Part shown: positions 35,760 to 44,965 of the stretch, in pieces
Numbering within the stretch: position 1 is the first letter of the stretch
Layout: each line of letters opens with the position of its first letter
NCBI GenBank assembly: GCA_964387285.1
Contig: CAYLWO010000008.1
Location: 1-64,000 of the forward strand
DNA length: 64,000 nucleotides
Reading direction: 5' to 3'
Source of the DNA: Anaerohabitans sp964387285
Lineage (GTDB): Bacteria; Zhuqueibacterota; Zhuqueibacteria; Residuimicrobiales; Residuimicrobiaceae
Translations under genes and position numbers: made by a program
The notes under the pieces: model-generated
The model's input: the letters and a program-made list of their open reading frames with translations, nothing else
Told to the model about the DNA's origin: nothing
Databases searched by the model: none

Positions 35760-36383
35760 TCAGGAACGGGCGCCTGCTTCTTTGCACAGGAACATTTCCG
35801 CCAGAATGCCGCTATCGGGCATTTTGATTTTTTTACCGTGAATGGCCTTGAAAATAGCCAGCCCGCTGACAGCGGCCCAGAAAAGCAGTGCCATGTCGTC
35901 GGTGCTGTGTTTTTTGATTGAACCCTCTTTTTGCCCGGCCTGTAAAATGCGGCTGATGACGTTATAGCGCACCGGGTTTTCTTTGCGAATGATCCTTTTG
36001 GCTGCCTGCGGAATGGCCTCGGCAAAGGCGGCCTGGGCAAGCAGCATATAGTACGACGCCGCATTTTCGTTTTCCTGCAATCCCGCCAACAACGCATGGA
36101 GCGCAGTTTGGATTTTTTCTGCAGGAGGAGCGGCGTTCCTTTCCAGTTCTCCGGCAGCCTGATTCATCCTTGCATAGGCCGTGCGGATCAGATCGATGTA
36201 AATTTCCTCTTTACAGGAATAATAATGGTACATCAATCCCAGGGAAATGCCGCAACCTGCAGCGATATCGGAAATGTGCGTGGCCGTCAATCCTTTGACG
36301 CTGAAAAGCCGCAAAGCGCAGGCGCGGATCTGTGCCCGGCGTTCGTCCCTGACTTTTTGGTTCGCTTGCTTGTTTCTGGGCAT
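35760..36383 (-). CDS. TetR/AcrR-family transcriptional regulator
   Basis: 207 aa. N-terminal TetR helix-turn-helix: RRAQIRACALRLFSVKGLTA, HISDIAAGCGISLGLMYHYY, CKEEIYIDLI. The C-terminal ligand-binding part is helical and not identifiable (TetR_C type, FWAAVSGLAIFKAIHGKK). An inverted repeat lies 21 bases upstream of the start and may be its own operator. The HSL-type esterase downstream is the likely target gene. The inducer is unknown. Confidence 0.92.
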   Translation of the reverse strand: MPRNKQANQKVRDERRAQIRACALRLFSVKGLTATHISDIAAGCGISLGLMYHYYSCKEEIYIDLIRTAYARMNQAAGELERNAAPPAEKIQTALHALLAGLQENENAASYYMLLAQAAFAEAIPQAAKRIIRKENPVRYNVISRILQAGQKEGSIKKHSTDDMALLFWAAVSGLAIFKAIHGKKIKMPDSGILAEMFLCKEAGARS

Positions 36384-36403
36384 AACCGGCTCGTTGTTTA
36401 TTG

Positions 36404-36421
36404 ATTGAAATTTTATTCAAT
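36404..36421. promoter_or_regulatory. Candidate TetR operator
   Basis: ATTGAA-N6-TTCAAT, a perfect 6+6 inverted repeat in the promoter region of the TetR-family gene, whose ATG ends at 36383. Family members usually repress from such a site. The AT-rich sequence makes a chance occurrence possible. Confidence 0.4.
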
Positions 36422-36530
36422 AGATAATTTAACAAATTTTGCCTTTCCGGTCAAGTTTTTTATTTTTATGCAACCTGAATTGAGCGATTGCCTTAACCTG
36501 GATGCCGTCGCAAATCTGATTTTTTCAAAT

Positions 36531-37526
36531 TTAAAAATACTCGGATTGGCGTTGTCGATAGAATTGCACGGTTTTTTCCACACCCTCGTGCAGACCAACC
36601 TGCGGTTGCCAACCTGCATCTTGCGCCATACGCCGATAGGTGATGGCGAATTTGCGGATATCGATGCTTTCCCGTTCCGGCGGAAAAGGGACATGAATGT
36701 AATGACCCTGGCCGACGGCTTTAATCACCGCTTGAACCATATCTAAAAATCGGGTCTCCACACCGGAACCGATCATATACAGGTTGCCGTCGCAGGCCGG
36801 CGCCACGGCAGCGGCTAAAAACGCCCGCACCACGTCCTCCACATAAACATAATCGCGGGTCTGCAATCCGTCGCCGTACACAGTGATGGGTTTGTTCTCC
36901 ATGGCGTTGCGGATAAACCAGTTCAGGATGCCGTAAAAGCAATGCCGCATCTGACAGCGCGGACCAAAGACGTTGTTGAGACGCAGAGAAACAGCCCTGA
37001 AGCCATAAACCTTAGCGTAAAGCAACAAATATTTCTCCGCCGCCAGTTTGTTGATGCCGTAGACATCGGTCGGCAGGGTAGGATGGTTTTCGTCCACCGG
37101 CAAATAAACCGGTTCGCCGATTTGTCCGCGGCTGCCGGCATAAACCACCTTGACGTCGCGGTTTCGCTTTTCTATCGCGCGACACAAATTCAGCGTGCCG
37201 GTACAGTTGATGTCCGTGTCCAGATACGGATCGCTCATGGAAATTTCCCGGCCTACTTGAGCGGCCAGATGAAAGATGATTTCATGCCTGGCCACCTGGC
37301 GTTCCAGACTGTCATAATCGCGGATATCGGCCTTGACAAATTCCACGTCGTTGGCGATTTCCGCAATATTGGCCATATTCCAGCCATAGGGCGTGAGGCA
37401 GGCGTCGAACAGGGTCACCCGGCTGCCCAGTTGCACCAACTGGTGCGCCATGTTGCTGCCGATAAATCCCAATCCGCCGGTGATCAGCACCTTTTTATTT
37501 TTTAAATCCGATAATGCGGCCTTCAT
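36531..37526 (-). CDS. NAD-dependent sugar-nucleotide epimerase/dehydratase (SDR extended)
   Basis: 331 aa from ATG 37526, which shares its A with the TAA stop of the upstream glycosyltransferase (TAATG), so translation is coupled. The Rossmann motif KVLITGGLGFIGSNMAHQL is followed by HLAAQVGREISM and the active-site pair S..Y-x3-K in AGSRGQIGE and DVYGINKLAAEKY, then RLNNVFGPR and YVYVEDVVRAF. The extended SDR family makes sugar nucleotides (for example 4-epimerisation or 4,6-dehydration). Tyr-x3-Lys is intact. Last gene of the surface-glycan operon. Confidence 0.92.
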   Translation of the reverse strand: MKAALSDLKNKKVLITGGLGFIGSNMAHQLVQLGSRVTLFDACLTPYGWNMANIAEIANDVEFVKADIRDYDSLERQVARHEIIFHLAAQVGREISMSDPYLDTDINCTGTLNLCRAIEKRNRDVKVVYAGSRGQIGEPVYLPVDENHPTLPTDVYGINKLAAEKYLLLYAKVYGFRAVSLRLNNVFGPRCQMRHCFYGILNWFIRNAMENKPITVYGDGLQTRDYVYVEDVVRAFLAAAVAPACDGNLYMIGSGVETRFLDMVQAVIKAVGQGHYIHVPFPPERESIDIRKFAITYRRMAQDAGWQPQVGLHEGVEKTVQFYRQRQSEYF

Positions 37527-38578
37527 TATTTTAGCATTCCTTCCATAATGCGCACCAGCTCTTTCCCCAATTGTTGAATGGTGCAATTCTGTAAAAATAC
37601 CTGGTGGCCGTTGTGCGCCAGCTGGGTTCGCAACCCGGCATTTTGTCGTACTGTCAAAATGGCATCGGCAAGAGCCTGAGGATTGGCGCGCTCGATAAGA
37701 TACGCGCTTTTATTATGCGTCAACAGTTCCCGCACCGGGTCATTGGCCGTGGTGATCAGCGGTCTGGCCATGGCCAGCGCTTCAACCACCTTGTTGGTGG
37801 TGACGCGCAGCACCCGGTCGTTGTCGCCGAAGATGCCCAGACACAGATCCGCCTCAGCCATCATGTCCGCCAGTTTTTCATAGGGAACCACATCATAAAA
37901 AACGACATTGTTCAGTTGCAGTTCCTGCGCCAGACGTTGATCCGCCGCATAGGTGATGCCGCGGCCGATGATTTGAAATTTTATCGGTTCCTTTTCCAGC
38001 AGTTTGGCGGCTTTTAATATGTACGGGATGCCGTGGAAGGGCGCGTATTCGCCATGAAAATGCACCAGAAATTTGTCCGTCTTTTTTTGCTGCGCTCGCG
38101 GATAGATCACTTCATCATCCACGGCCAAAAAAATACGCGACAGTTTTTTTCCACTCACTTTAAAAATTTTGCAGAAAAAATCGATATGGCTCTGGGTTTC
38201 CAGTACCGAGTGGCCGGCCAGGTGATAAGACAACCAGTCGCTCAATCCGTAGAGTCGCGCTTTCCACGAACCCGCGCGCGCCCTGGCTCGATCAAAGACC
38301 ATGGTATCATAGGTGGTGATGTACATGTCAAACAGAATCGGCTTCCAGGTCAGCAGGCGAATAAAGGGAAGAATGATCTGGCCGTAAAAGCCTATTAATA
38401 CCAGATCACAGTGCGGCGCTGTTCGGAACGTACGCCACAACAGCGCCGGATAATGCTTGAAAGAACGATCCGGCGGAAAACAACCGATCACTTCTACGCC
38501 CTGCCGTTGCAGCGCTTTCAAGACGATGCGGGTACGCGAATACCCGGCTTCACGACCGGCTACATAGAGAATTTTCAT
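37526..38578 (-). CDS. Glycosyltransferase, GT4 (GT-B fold)
   Basis: 350 aa. N-terminal Rossmann part MKILYVAGREAGYSRTRIV; C-terminal donor site HGEYAPFHGIPYILKAAKLL, VVFYDVVPYEKLADMMAEAD and NKVVEALAMARPLITT with the E-x7-E-like acidic region. Its ATG overlaps the stop of the upstream URO-D-family gene as ATGA, and the epimerase follows through TAATG. It transfers a sugar, probably in the cytosol, to a growing surface glycan or lipid carrier; donor and acceptor are unknown. Confidence 0.9.
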   Translation of the reverse strand: MKILYVAGREAGYSRTRIVLKALQRQGVEVIGCFPPDRSFKHYPALLWRTFRTAPHCDLVLIGFYGQIILPFIRLLTWKPILFDMYITTYDTMVFDRARARAGSWKARLYGLSDWLSYHLAGHSVLETQSHIDFFCKIFKVSGKKLSRIFLAVDDEVIYPRAQQKKTDKFLVHFHGEYAPFHGIPYILKAAKLLEKEPIKFQIIGRGITYAADQRLAQELQLNNVVFYDVVPYEKLADMMAEADLCLGIFGDNDRVLRVTTNKVVEALAMARPLITTANDPVRELLTHNKSAYLIERANPQALADAILTVRQNAGLRTQLAHNGHQVFLQNCTIQQLGKELVRIMEGMLK

Positions 38579-39582
38579 TCGTGCGCCGCCTCGGCCATGG
38601 CAGCGACATTTTGCGGCGGGATGTTGGGCAACAGCGCTTCATGGCTGGGACTGATAATCCAGTTCGGTCCGAAAATATCCTTGAGCCGTTTAATTTCCGC
38701 CTTGACCTCCTGTGGAGTGGCGTGGATGAGAAGGTGTTGGGTATCCACCCCCCCGATAAAAGCAATGCGATCTTTAAAATCGCCGGCCAATTTTTCTGCC
38801 TGCATATTTTTAGCTTTAGCCTGCAGCGGATGCAGGGCTTCCACGCCCAGCCCGATCAGAGAGGGGATGACTTCATAAATAGAGCCGCAGGAATGCAGAA
38901 TCACATGATAGCCATGTTCGTGCGCCTGATCGGTAAATTCTTTAAAGTAGGGAAAGACAAACTCGGCGAACAGCGGCGGGCTGATCAGCAATCCCTGTTG
39001 CGTGCCAAAGTCGTTGCCGAAGAAAAAGGCGTCTATCCGGTCACCGGCCCGGGCAAAATAGCGTTCATTCCCCTGCAGATAGAAATCCACCACTTTGCGC
39101 GTGACCGCATGCACGACCTGAGGATGCGTGTACATTTTTATGAAATAGTTGTCCATGCCGAAGAAATCCGCCACGTCGTGAAAGAAACAGGACCAGAAAC
39201 CACTGGCGCGGTAAACATCGCCGAGGGACTGCAGCGTATGGATGGTTTCGGTGAAATCGAGATAATCCGGATCAGGCCACTCAAAATCATAAACCTCCTG
39301 CACGCTTTCACAATCAGCAAAAACACCGGCTGCTGCCAGGGCGGTGCTGCGCCGTCCTTTATCAAAGAACGGTTTTGCCTGCGGATGTTTATACGAGTTC
39401 CAGGTGGGGTGGATCCAGCAGAGATCGTCGGCCAATTTTTTCTGCAGTTCTTCCAACGAGGTGACGCCGAAATATTTAAAATAAATGGGCAGGGTGTCCG
39501 GATGGGGATTCCCCAGCCAAAAGCCGCATTTCCCGTTTGATTTTCGGGTGATGATGTTTTTGATTTTTTCTCGTTTGGTCAT
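38575..39582 (-). CDS. Uroporphyrinogen decarboxylase (URO-D)-family protein, methyltransferase-like branch
   Basis: 335 aa, (beta/alpha)8 barrel. It lacks the RQAGRYLP signature of true HemE. It has the HSCGSIYEVIPSLIGLGVEA block and HPLQAKAKNM of the MtaA/CmuA-like branch, where His and Cys help bind zinc and a thiol or corrinoid methyl donor; only part of the usual Cys set is obvious. Other members appear beside sugar-degradation genes with no proven function. Here it overlaps the GT4 gene by 4 bases (ATGA) inside a glycan operon. A second, distant family member is at 62219. Weak ribosome site. Confidence 0.8.
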   Translation of the reverse strand: MTKREKIKNIITRKSNGKCGFWLGNPHPDTLPIYFKYFGVTSLEELQKKLADDLCWIHPTWNSYKHPQAKPFFDKGRRSTALAAAGVFADCESVQEVYDFEWPDPDYLDFTETIHTLQSLGDVYRASGFWSCFFHDVADFFGMDNYFIKMYTHPQVVHAVTRKVVDFYLQGNERYFARAGDRIDAFFFGNDFGTQQGLLISPPLFAEFVFPYFKEFTDQAHEHGYHVILHSCGSIYEVIPSLIGLGVEALHPLQAKAKNMQAEKLAGDFKDRIAFIGGVDTQHLLIHATPQEVKAEIKRLKDIFGPNWIISPSHEALLPNIPPQNVAAMAEAAHE

Positions 39583-39703
39583 AATCTTTCTGTCTTATTT
39601 GAGAAGTGATTGGTGATTTCCGCGGCAGAAATGTACAGATTTTTTTACAGAGATTGAAATGTTTTTTTCAAAAGAGGAATGTCAGGATGGTCGCATGATT
39701 TGC

Positions 39704-40735
39704 TTATGAATTTCCAGCAATAACATACAGGCTTAATTTTTGACGCGATATGGATGCTTTTTCTATTCCATCACCTCTACTGAACTCCAAACATGCGTTT
39801 TTCCGCTCTGAACTCTTGGTCACAGTTGACAACTCTATCGCATCTGCGCGCCGGGGCAAAGCAACGTCGTCATTGACCCCGATGGACTTGCGGATCGCGG
39901 CATACTGGATGTCCCCGGTGGGGACATAAACCGCCCACTTGTCAAGCCGGCGGTGTTGCAACAGCCGTTGGAGCGGTATCGGCATCCCGTCCGGAAAAAT
40001 GCGGTTGACCTTGTAGAGAAGGAATCCCAGGTTGGCCCATTTGCCTTTACTGCTCCAGCTGACCAATGCGCCGCCCAATATCTCGCGAGCCAGATAAGCG
40101 ATGCTTGGCCGGGAAAAGAGCCCGAGATGTTCCGGAGGGGTCATGAAGGGCCAGTATCTTCCGGTCAGACGGGCAAACAGAGCGCCGCGGTTGGGAGTCG
40201 ACAGCAAGAGATAGCCGCCGGGTTTCAGCAGGCGGAACAACTGCGCGCACACGGACGCCGGATCCCAGATGTGCTCCAGAGTATCCCATAAGACCACGGC
40301 ATCAAAGGTGAGCGAAGCAAAGGAGACCTCTGCCAGTCGACCTGCCTGGAAGCGGTTGCGCAGCGCCGGATACCTCTCCCGCGCCTCGGCAATGGCGGTG
40401 TTGGAGATGTCGATGCCCCACATGTCGAACCGATCACCGGCAAAGGCGATAAAACTTCCATCACCGCAGCCAAATTCCAGGACGCGGAAGCTCCCGTTGC
40501 CCAGGACTTTATTCATCAGCCGCAGCCGCCGGCGGTATTCTCTGTGCAGCGTGGCGGTGTCGTTGTACTTGGAATGCACGAAATAGGAGGCCGAGTACAT
40601 TTGCTCCAGTTGCTCGCCCGATGGCTCTTCCTGGTCGACCTGCAGAAGGCCGCACCTGTAGCAGAGCAAGAGTCGGCAGTCGTTGACGACATATTGCAAT
40701 TGTTGGGTGTCGCTGCGGCACAATCGGCAAGTCAT
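39704..40735 (-). CDS. SAM-dependent methyltransferase with N-terminal zinc-ribbon-like motif
   Basis: 343 aa. The N-terminus holds two C-x2-C pairs (CRLCRSDTQ and LLLCYRCGLLQVD), as in sugar C-methyltransferase-like proteins. Then the class I methyltransferase fold: VLEFGCGDGSFIAFAG (motif I), WGIDISNTAIAEA, VVLWDTLEHIWDPASVC and RLLKPGGYLLLSTPNRGAL. Its ATG overlaps the stop of the upstream GT2 gene. It probably methylates a sugar or lipid-linked intermediate. The last ~60 residues are not recognised. Confidence 0.88.
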   Translation of the reverse strand: MTCRLCRSDTQQLQYVVNDCRLLLCYRCGLLQVDQEEPSGEQLEQMYSASYFVHSKYNDTATLHREYRRRLRLMNKVLGNGSFRVLEFGCGDGSFIAFAGDRFDMWGIDISNTAIAEARERYPALRNRFQAGRLAEVSFASLTFDAVVLWDTLEHIWDPASVCAQLFRLLKPGGYLLLSTPNRGALFARLTGRYWPFMTPPEHLGLFSRPSIAYLAREILGGALVSWSSKGKWANLGFLLYKVNRIFPDGMPIPLQRLLQHRRLDKWAVYVPTGDIQYAAIRKSIGVNDDVALPRRADAIELSTVTKSSERKNACLEFSRGDGIEKASISRQKLSLYVIAGNS

Positions 40736-41694
40736 GGCGCGGACTCACGGTCAGTGGCGTTGCATGCGGCGGCGTCAGGCGTCTGAGGCGCAAGCGATTC
40801 TGCAGAGGGGAACGATTTCAAGGAGAGATGCTTGCGCAATTCACTGATTTGATCCACCACCAGGCCGAAAAAGAAAACCAGGATGCTGGTCAAAATGGTG
40901 AAAAATGCCGCCGGAATTAAACGGGGATGGAGCGGGCTGAGCAGAATGCCCCAGATGACTTCATAGATCAAGCCGACCACCAGCAGATAGAAACTGGCCG
41001 GCAAGAAAACCCGCAGTGGATTGAACAGCAGGATCAAGCGGATCATCAGGATGATGATGCCGGCGCCGTCTTTGAACTGCTTCACAGAGCTCTTACCGAC
41101 GCGCTTGTTCACTTTGATCGGATAGTATTCTACAGCGAATCCCAGGTTGAAGAAGGCAATGGTGGATGTGGTCGAGAAGGAAAATCCGTTGGGAAACAGA
41201 TGCAGCATCGGAATAATGGTATCCCGTTTGACGATGCGCAACCCGGAATTCAAATCGGGTATTTTGCGCTCCGCCAGACGGTTGGCTATTTTTTTCAGCA
41301 ACCATTTGCCCACGCTGCGACGCTTGTCGCGATAAGAGTCTTTGCCCCGCGCTCCCACCACCATGTCGCTTTGGTGTGTTTTATTGTGCCGGGCCATGTT
41401 CTCCAGGTCCGCGGGGCGATGTTGTCCGTCTGCGTCGTAGAAGGCAATCCATGGGCTAAAAGCAGCGCCGATACCCGTTTTTAGCGAGGCGCCGTAGCCC
41501 TTGTTGTAAGGATGTGAAATATACCGGATGTCCGGAATCCCGGTCAAGACAGCGCCGGTGTCATCGGTGGAACCGTCGTTGACCACCAGGATGTCCCAAT
41601 GGTTGCGCCGGGCAACGGGAATCAATGCTGCAAGGGTGTCGGCCAGAGCCAATTCCTCGTTATAGGCGGGAATCACAACAGTGAGTTCCGTCAT
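40732..41694 (-). CDS. Membrane-attached GT2 glycosyltransferase (polyprenyl-phosphate hexosyltransferase-like)
   Basis: 320 aa. GT-A fold: TVVIPAYNEELALADTL, ILVVNDGSTDDTGAVL, WIAFYDADGQHRPADL (DxD-type metal site) and the DPM-like continuation IPDLNSGLRIVKRD. Two C-terminal transmembrane helices (around residues 225-285) anchor it. Such enzymes charge a polyprenyl phosphate with a sugar, which fits the GT39/ArnT-like transferase encoded just upstream and overlapping by 4 bases: one makes the lipid-linked donor, the other uses it (inference). Confidence 0.92.
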   Translation of the reverse strand: MTELTVVIPAYNEELALADTLAALIPVARRNHWDILVVNDGSTDDTGAVLTGIPDIRYISHPYNKGYGASLKTGIGAAFSPWIAFYDADGQHRPADLENMARHNKTHQSDMVVGARGKDSYRDKRRSVGKWLLKKIANRLAERKIPDLNSGLRIVKRDTIIPMLHLFPNGFSFSTTSTIAFFNLGFAVEYYPIKVNKRVGKSSVKQFKDGAGIIILMIRLILLFNPLRVFLPASFYLLVVGLIYEVIWGILLSPLHPRLIPAAFFTILTSILVFFFGLVVDQISELRKHLSLKSFPSAESLAPQTPDAAACNATDRESAP

Positions 41695-43466
41695 CCATTT
41701 TCCTTCTCAGTTGGCGTGTCGCTCAGCCAATACAGCCTGCCAAACCGGCTCGTGTCCATCAGGACGCCTGCGCGTGCAGCGATGTAGCGATGCACGATGG
41801 CGAGATCCTTTTCTACGGAATAGGGGTGCTTTTCATTCCTCAACCACGGCTTGTAGGCCCGGGGGATTCGCACACCGGGACTATAAATAGTCGGATCGGC
41901 GTTGTTTCCCACCCAGACAAAGCGAATAGACTTGTTCTTCAATAAATCCCAGAGCGCTTCCAGCGTGTACTCTTCCGTCAGTGGGAGTTGGTTTTGGTAT
42001 ACCGCATCCTCGCCAAAATAGAGATCGCAACGAAACCCTCGGCTGTAGGGGACGATCGCAATCGGGGTGACGAGCATCTTGTTGCGGCCGTCAACCCGAG
42101 TTTTGATCAAGTCATATACGTAGCGGTACTCTGTCTTTTCAATGCGCAATTTTGTGACGGTGTTGGGCGAGATTCCCCACCAGAACAGCACTGCTCCGAT
42201 GAAGCCCAACGTGCCCCAATAGCGTCCCCTCGACTTGATCCGGCGCAGATCGGTCAACCAGAGGTAATACCACTGGAACAGAAATATCAGAAACAGCGGC
42301 AGCAACGGCAGCATGATTCTGCCGAAACGCGGTTCGAAAGAACTGAACAAGAGGGTATAAAGCGTAATATAGGTGAGCAGCAGAAAGAGGGGGAGGTAAC
42401 TGTTCTCCGGGAGTGGCGCTTTGATCCATCGGCGCCGGATCATGATGCCGACGCCGCCCAGCGCCAGCACTCCGGCCGCAAGGGCGTGGCTACCGAAAAA
42501 GTAGCTGAGCGTGGATGCCACGATTCTGTATGCCAGGATGGGTTTGGAGAGAGTGTGATAGGTCGAAATCTCCAGCTCTCGGAACTGAAAAACTTCATTG
42601 GAAAAGACCGTCAAGACCTTATGGAAGCCGAACACCCCAATGCCGACGACATAGGGGGTGAAAAACGCAGCACTGAAGATGGTCGCTGTCAAAAGGAACT
42701 GTTTCATCGATAGCCTGGTCCAGGCCGATCGAAAAGAGGCGATAAAGAGAAAGGTTACCATGCCGGGGGCCAGTAGAGCTTGATCAGCGTGGGTGTTGGC
42801 CGCCAGTCCAAGAGACAGGCCCGCCCCTGCCAGCCAAAAATAAGATATGGAATGACGCAGGGGAGGCGTTTGGTCGCGAACGATAAACACAACAAAGAAG
42901 AACACTGCCCACAAGGTAAAAAATGTCGACTCTGTGTGCAACATCTCCATACGAGCCAAAGCGACCACTGTGGAAAGAGAGGCATACATCAGGCAGGCAG
43001 CCAGACCTGGCCAGGGGCTGCGGGTCAACAACCAGGCGATCCGGTAGAGCAGAAGAATGGAGACGATATCCATCAGCCCATGCATCAGCTTGATAGCATA
43101 GTCGTTGACTCCGAAGGTTCGCAAAGCCAGGCCTTGCAAAAAGTGAGCTACCGGCCGATAGAATTCTTCTCGAAGAAAGGTAGGTGGTTTTCCGGTAGCC
43201 CAGCGCAGCGCCTCTTGCGTGTACTTTACTCCATCCCCGGGGCAAATCCCTTGCTGGGTCAATGCTTGAAAGCGAAGTCGTGCTCCCAGCAGCAGGATGA
43301 TCACCAGCAGGAACAGCGAGACCAGTGTTTCCAGACGGTTGCCAACTCCAGGCGAGACGGTTCTTGATTGGCTTTCCGGCTCGTCTTGTATCGCTGCTCG
43401 CTCCTTCCTTTTCACTTTCGCCAGAGCTGATAGGAAATTTGACTTCACTACCGAATTAAAGAGCAT
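41691..43466 (-). CDS. GT39/ArnT-like integral membrane glycosyltransferase
   Basis: 591 aa with about 10-12 transmembrane helices. After the first helix (LVSLFLLVIILLLGARL) the periplasmic loop GDGVKYTQEALRW and FYRPVAHFLQGLALR carries the acidic and aromatic features of PMT/ArnT-type enzymes, followed by MHGLMDIVSILLLYRIAWLL and LARMEMLHTESTFF. It transfers a sugar from a polyprenyl-phosphate donor to an acceptor on the periplasmic side. Overlaps the GT2 gene by ATGA. The ATG at 43466 has its GGAGG some 25 bases away, so the start is uncertain. Confidence 0.88.
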   Translation of the reverse strand: MLFNSVVKSNFLSALAKVKRKERAAIQDEPESQSRTVSPGVGNRLETLVSLFLLVIILLLGARLRFQALTQQGICPGDGVKYTQEALRWATGKPPTFLREEFYRPVAHFLQGLALRTFGVNDYAIKLMHGLMDIVSILLLYRIAWLLTRSPWPGLAACLMYASLSTVVALARMEMLHTESTFFTLWAVFFFVVFIVRDQTPPLRHSISYFWLAGAGLSLGLAANTHADQALLAPGMVTFLFIASFRSAWTRLSMKQFLLTATIFSAAFFTPYVVGIGVFGFHKVLTVFSNEVFQFRELEISTYHTLSKPILAYRIVASTLSYFFGSHALAAGVLALGGVGIMIRRRWIKAPLPENSYLPLFLLLTYITLYTLLFSSFEPRFGRIMLPLLPLFLIFLFQWYYLWLTDLRRIKSRGRYWGTLGFIGAVLFWWGISPNTVTKLRIEKTEYRYVYDLIKTRVDGRNKMLVTPIAIVPYSRGFRCDLYFGEDAVYQNQLPLTEEYTLEALWDLLKNKSIRFVWVGNNADPTIYSPGVRIPRAYKPWLRNEKHPYSVEKDLAIVHRYIAARAGVLMDTSRFGRLYWLSDTPTEKENG

Positions 43467-43543
43467 TTTTCCATTAATGCTGGAAATCTTTTACCTCCAG
43501 AATCAAGAATAGACCATTTAGTAACTGGGATTTTTTTAAAATA

Positions 43544-44584
43544 TCAGCGACGATATCTTGCATAAATTTGTCGTGATATTTCCGAATAATTATTTCGAAA
43601 ATTCTTCAAACCCGCCAGCTTGCCGAACAGTCTATAGTACTTGATTGACATGGGATCCCCTGTTTTTCGTATTTGCAATATAGTCCTGGGGTTTTTTATT
43701 AATTCGACGAGTTCCTGTAATGCAGCCTTTAGCAAATCTTTATAAAGTACTGGTTTCTCCCCGCATAAAACGCTTCTATAAATTTGCAATACTATCATGG
43801 TAGCGCCGCTGCCTTTTGCACACCGGCATAGATAACGCCATTTCAGTCTTTTATTCAATATATGGTGCTGCAACGTCAGAGTATTTTCATAATAAAAATC
43901 CCAACCGGAAAGCAACGCGCGCAGCACCAGTTCGGTGTCATCTCCCCTGATAGATACATTTTTTTTTCTGCCCGTTAAAAACACAGGCGGGTAACCGTTG
44001 ATTATTTCTCTTAAGATAAGAGTTCTAAAGGCAAGTCCTGCTCCAAAATATTTAGCGCCTGTCTTTCCGGTGATGACTCCGGATTCATTAATAGGAATCC
44101 GTGTACCACAGGCGTACATGGATTTAAACATATCAAACCAGGACGGTTTTTCCCCATCGATTAATTCCCGGTTATATCCGCCGATAATGCCCACGTTCCG
44201 GTTACGAGCGAACAGATAGCTAATTTTGCGAATCCAATCAGACTCTATAATGTTATCGTCATCGACGAAAAGCAGAATATCATAGCGCGCTTTTAATACA
44301 CCGGCCTTCCTCGCATTCATCAGGCCCGGCTGTGATTCCTCCACGATGCGCAACGGCAGCGTAGAATTATGCCATACAACTTTTGCCAGTTCTACGGTAT
44401 TGTCCGTGCAGGCGTTATCCACCAATATTACTTCATAGCCCAATTCCGGTGGAATTATCTGCTGATGCAAAGCAAGAATGGTGGGGACAATAACTTGGGC
44501 GCTGTTATAACAACAAACAACAGCGGAAACACCGGGCTTTAAAGTGCCCTCCTCAGCATCGATATTTTCATCCGACATCTGCAT
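43544..44584 (-). CDS. GT2 family glycosyltransferase
   Basis: 346 aa, soluble GT-A fold: VSAVVCCYNSAQVIVPTILA, VILVDNACTDNTVELAK, ILLFVDDDNIIESDWI with the DDD metal site, then GAGLAFRTLILREIINGYPP and RGDDTELVLRALLSGWDFYY. Base composition is more AT-rich than the neighbours, a hint of separate origin. First gene of the minus-strand glycan operon; 77 bases separate it from the ArnT-like gene. Either of two Met codons (residue 1 or 3) could be the start. Confidence 0.9.
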   Translation of the reverse strand: MQMSDENIDAEEGTLKPGVSAVVCCYNSAQVIVPTILALHQQIIPPELGYEVILVDNACTDNTVELAKVVWHNSTLPLRIVEESQPGLMNARKAGVLKARYDILLFVDDDNIIESDWIRKISYLFARNRNVGIIGGYNRELIDGEKPSWFDMFKSMYACGTRIPINESGVITGKTGAKYFGAGLAFRTLILREIINGYPPVFLTGRKKNVSIRGDDTELVLRALLSGWDFYYENTLTLQHHILNKRLKWRYLCRCAKGSGATMIVLQIYRSVLCGEKPVLYKDLLKAALQELVELIKNPRTILQIRKTGDPMSIKYYRLFGKLAGLKNFRNNYSEISRQIYARYRR

Positions 44585-44965
44585 ACTTGGCCGCCAGGCA
44601 CAATCGCCGGTACAGCGCTCACCCTCCCTGGCATAAAAACAGTGGTGGTTGTACGTGTAAAAGCCTTGTCAACGAGCTGATAGGTAATTTGATTTTATTG
44701 AAGGTCAAATAATAGAGGAAATCATCCTCTGTCAAGGGCCAACTACCAGGCCATTATCACATTTTCAGAACGCCACGCTATTATCCGGCAACCTTTGCGC
44801 TGCTGGCCCGCCGGCAAATTAGCCAATCAGTCTCTGAAAATCAAGCACAATTTATTTCTAGTACGTACATGGGCGATATCACTGCGGGATCAACCTGGCA
44901 GAAGGTAAGGAAAGACGATGACAATGGTCCGCCGAACCATAGTAAAATGGTCAAACGCAACGGCA
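44585..44965. other. Intergenic region upstream of the glycan operon
   Basis: About 380 bases. It should contain the promoter of the minus-strand glycosyltransferase operon and the end of the sigma-54 activator transcript. I see no convincing hairpin terminator, RNA gene or sigma-54 type promoter. A 38-codon plus-strand frame (44868-44987) has no ribosome site and runs into the activator gene, so it is not called. Confidence 0.4.
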
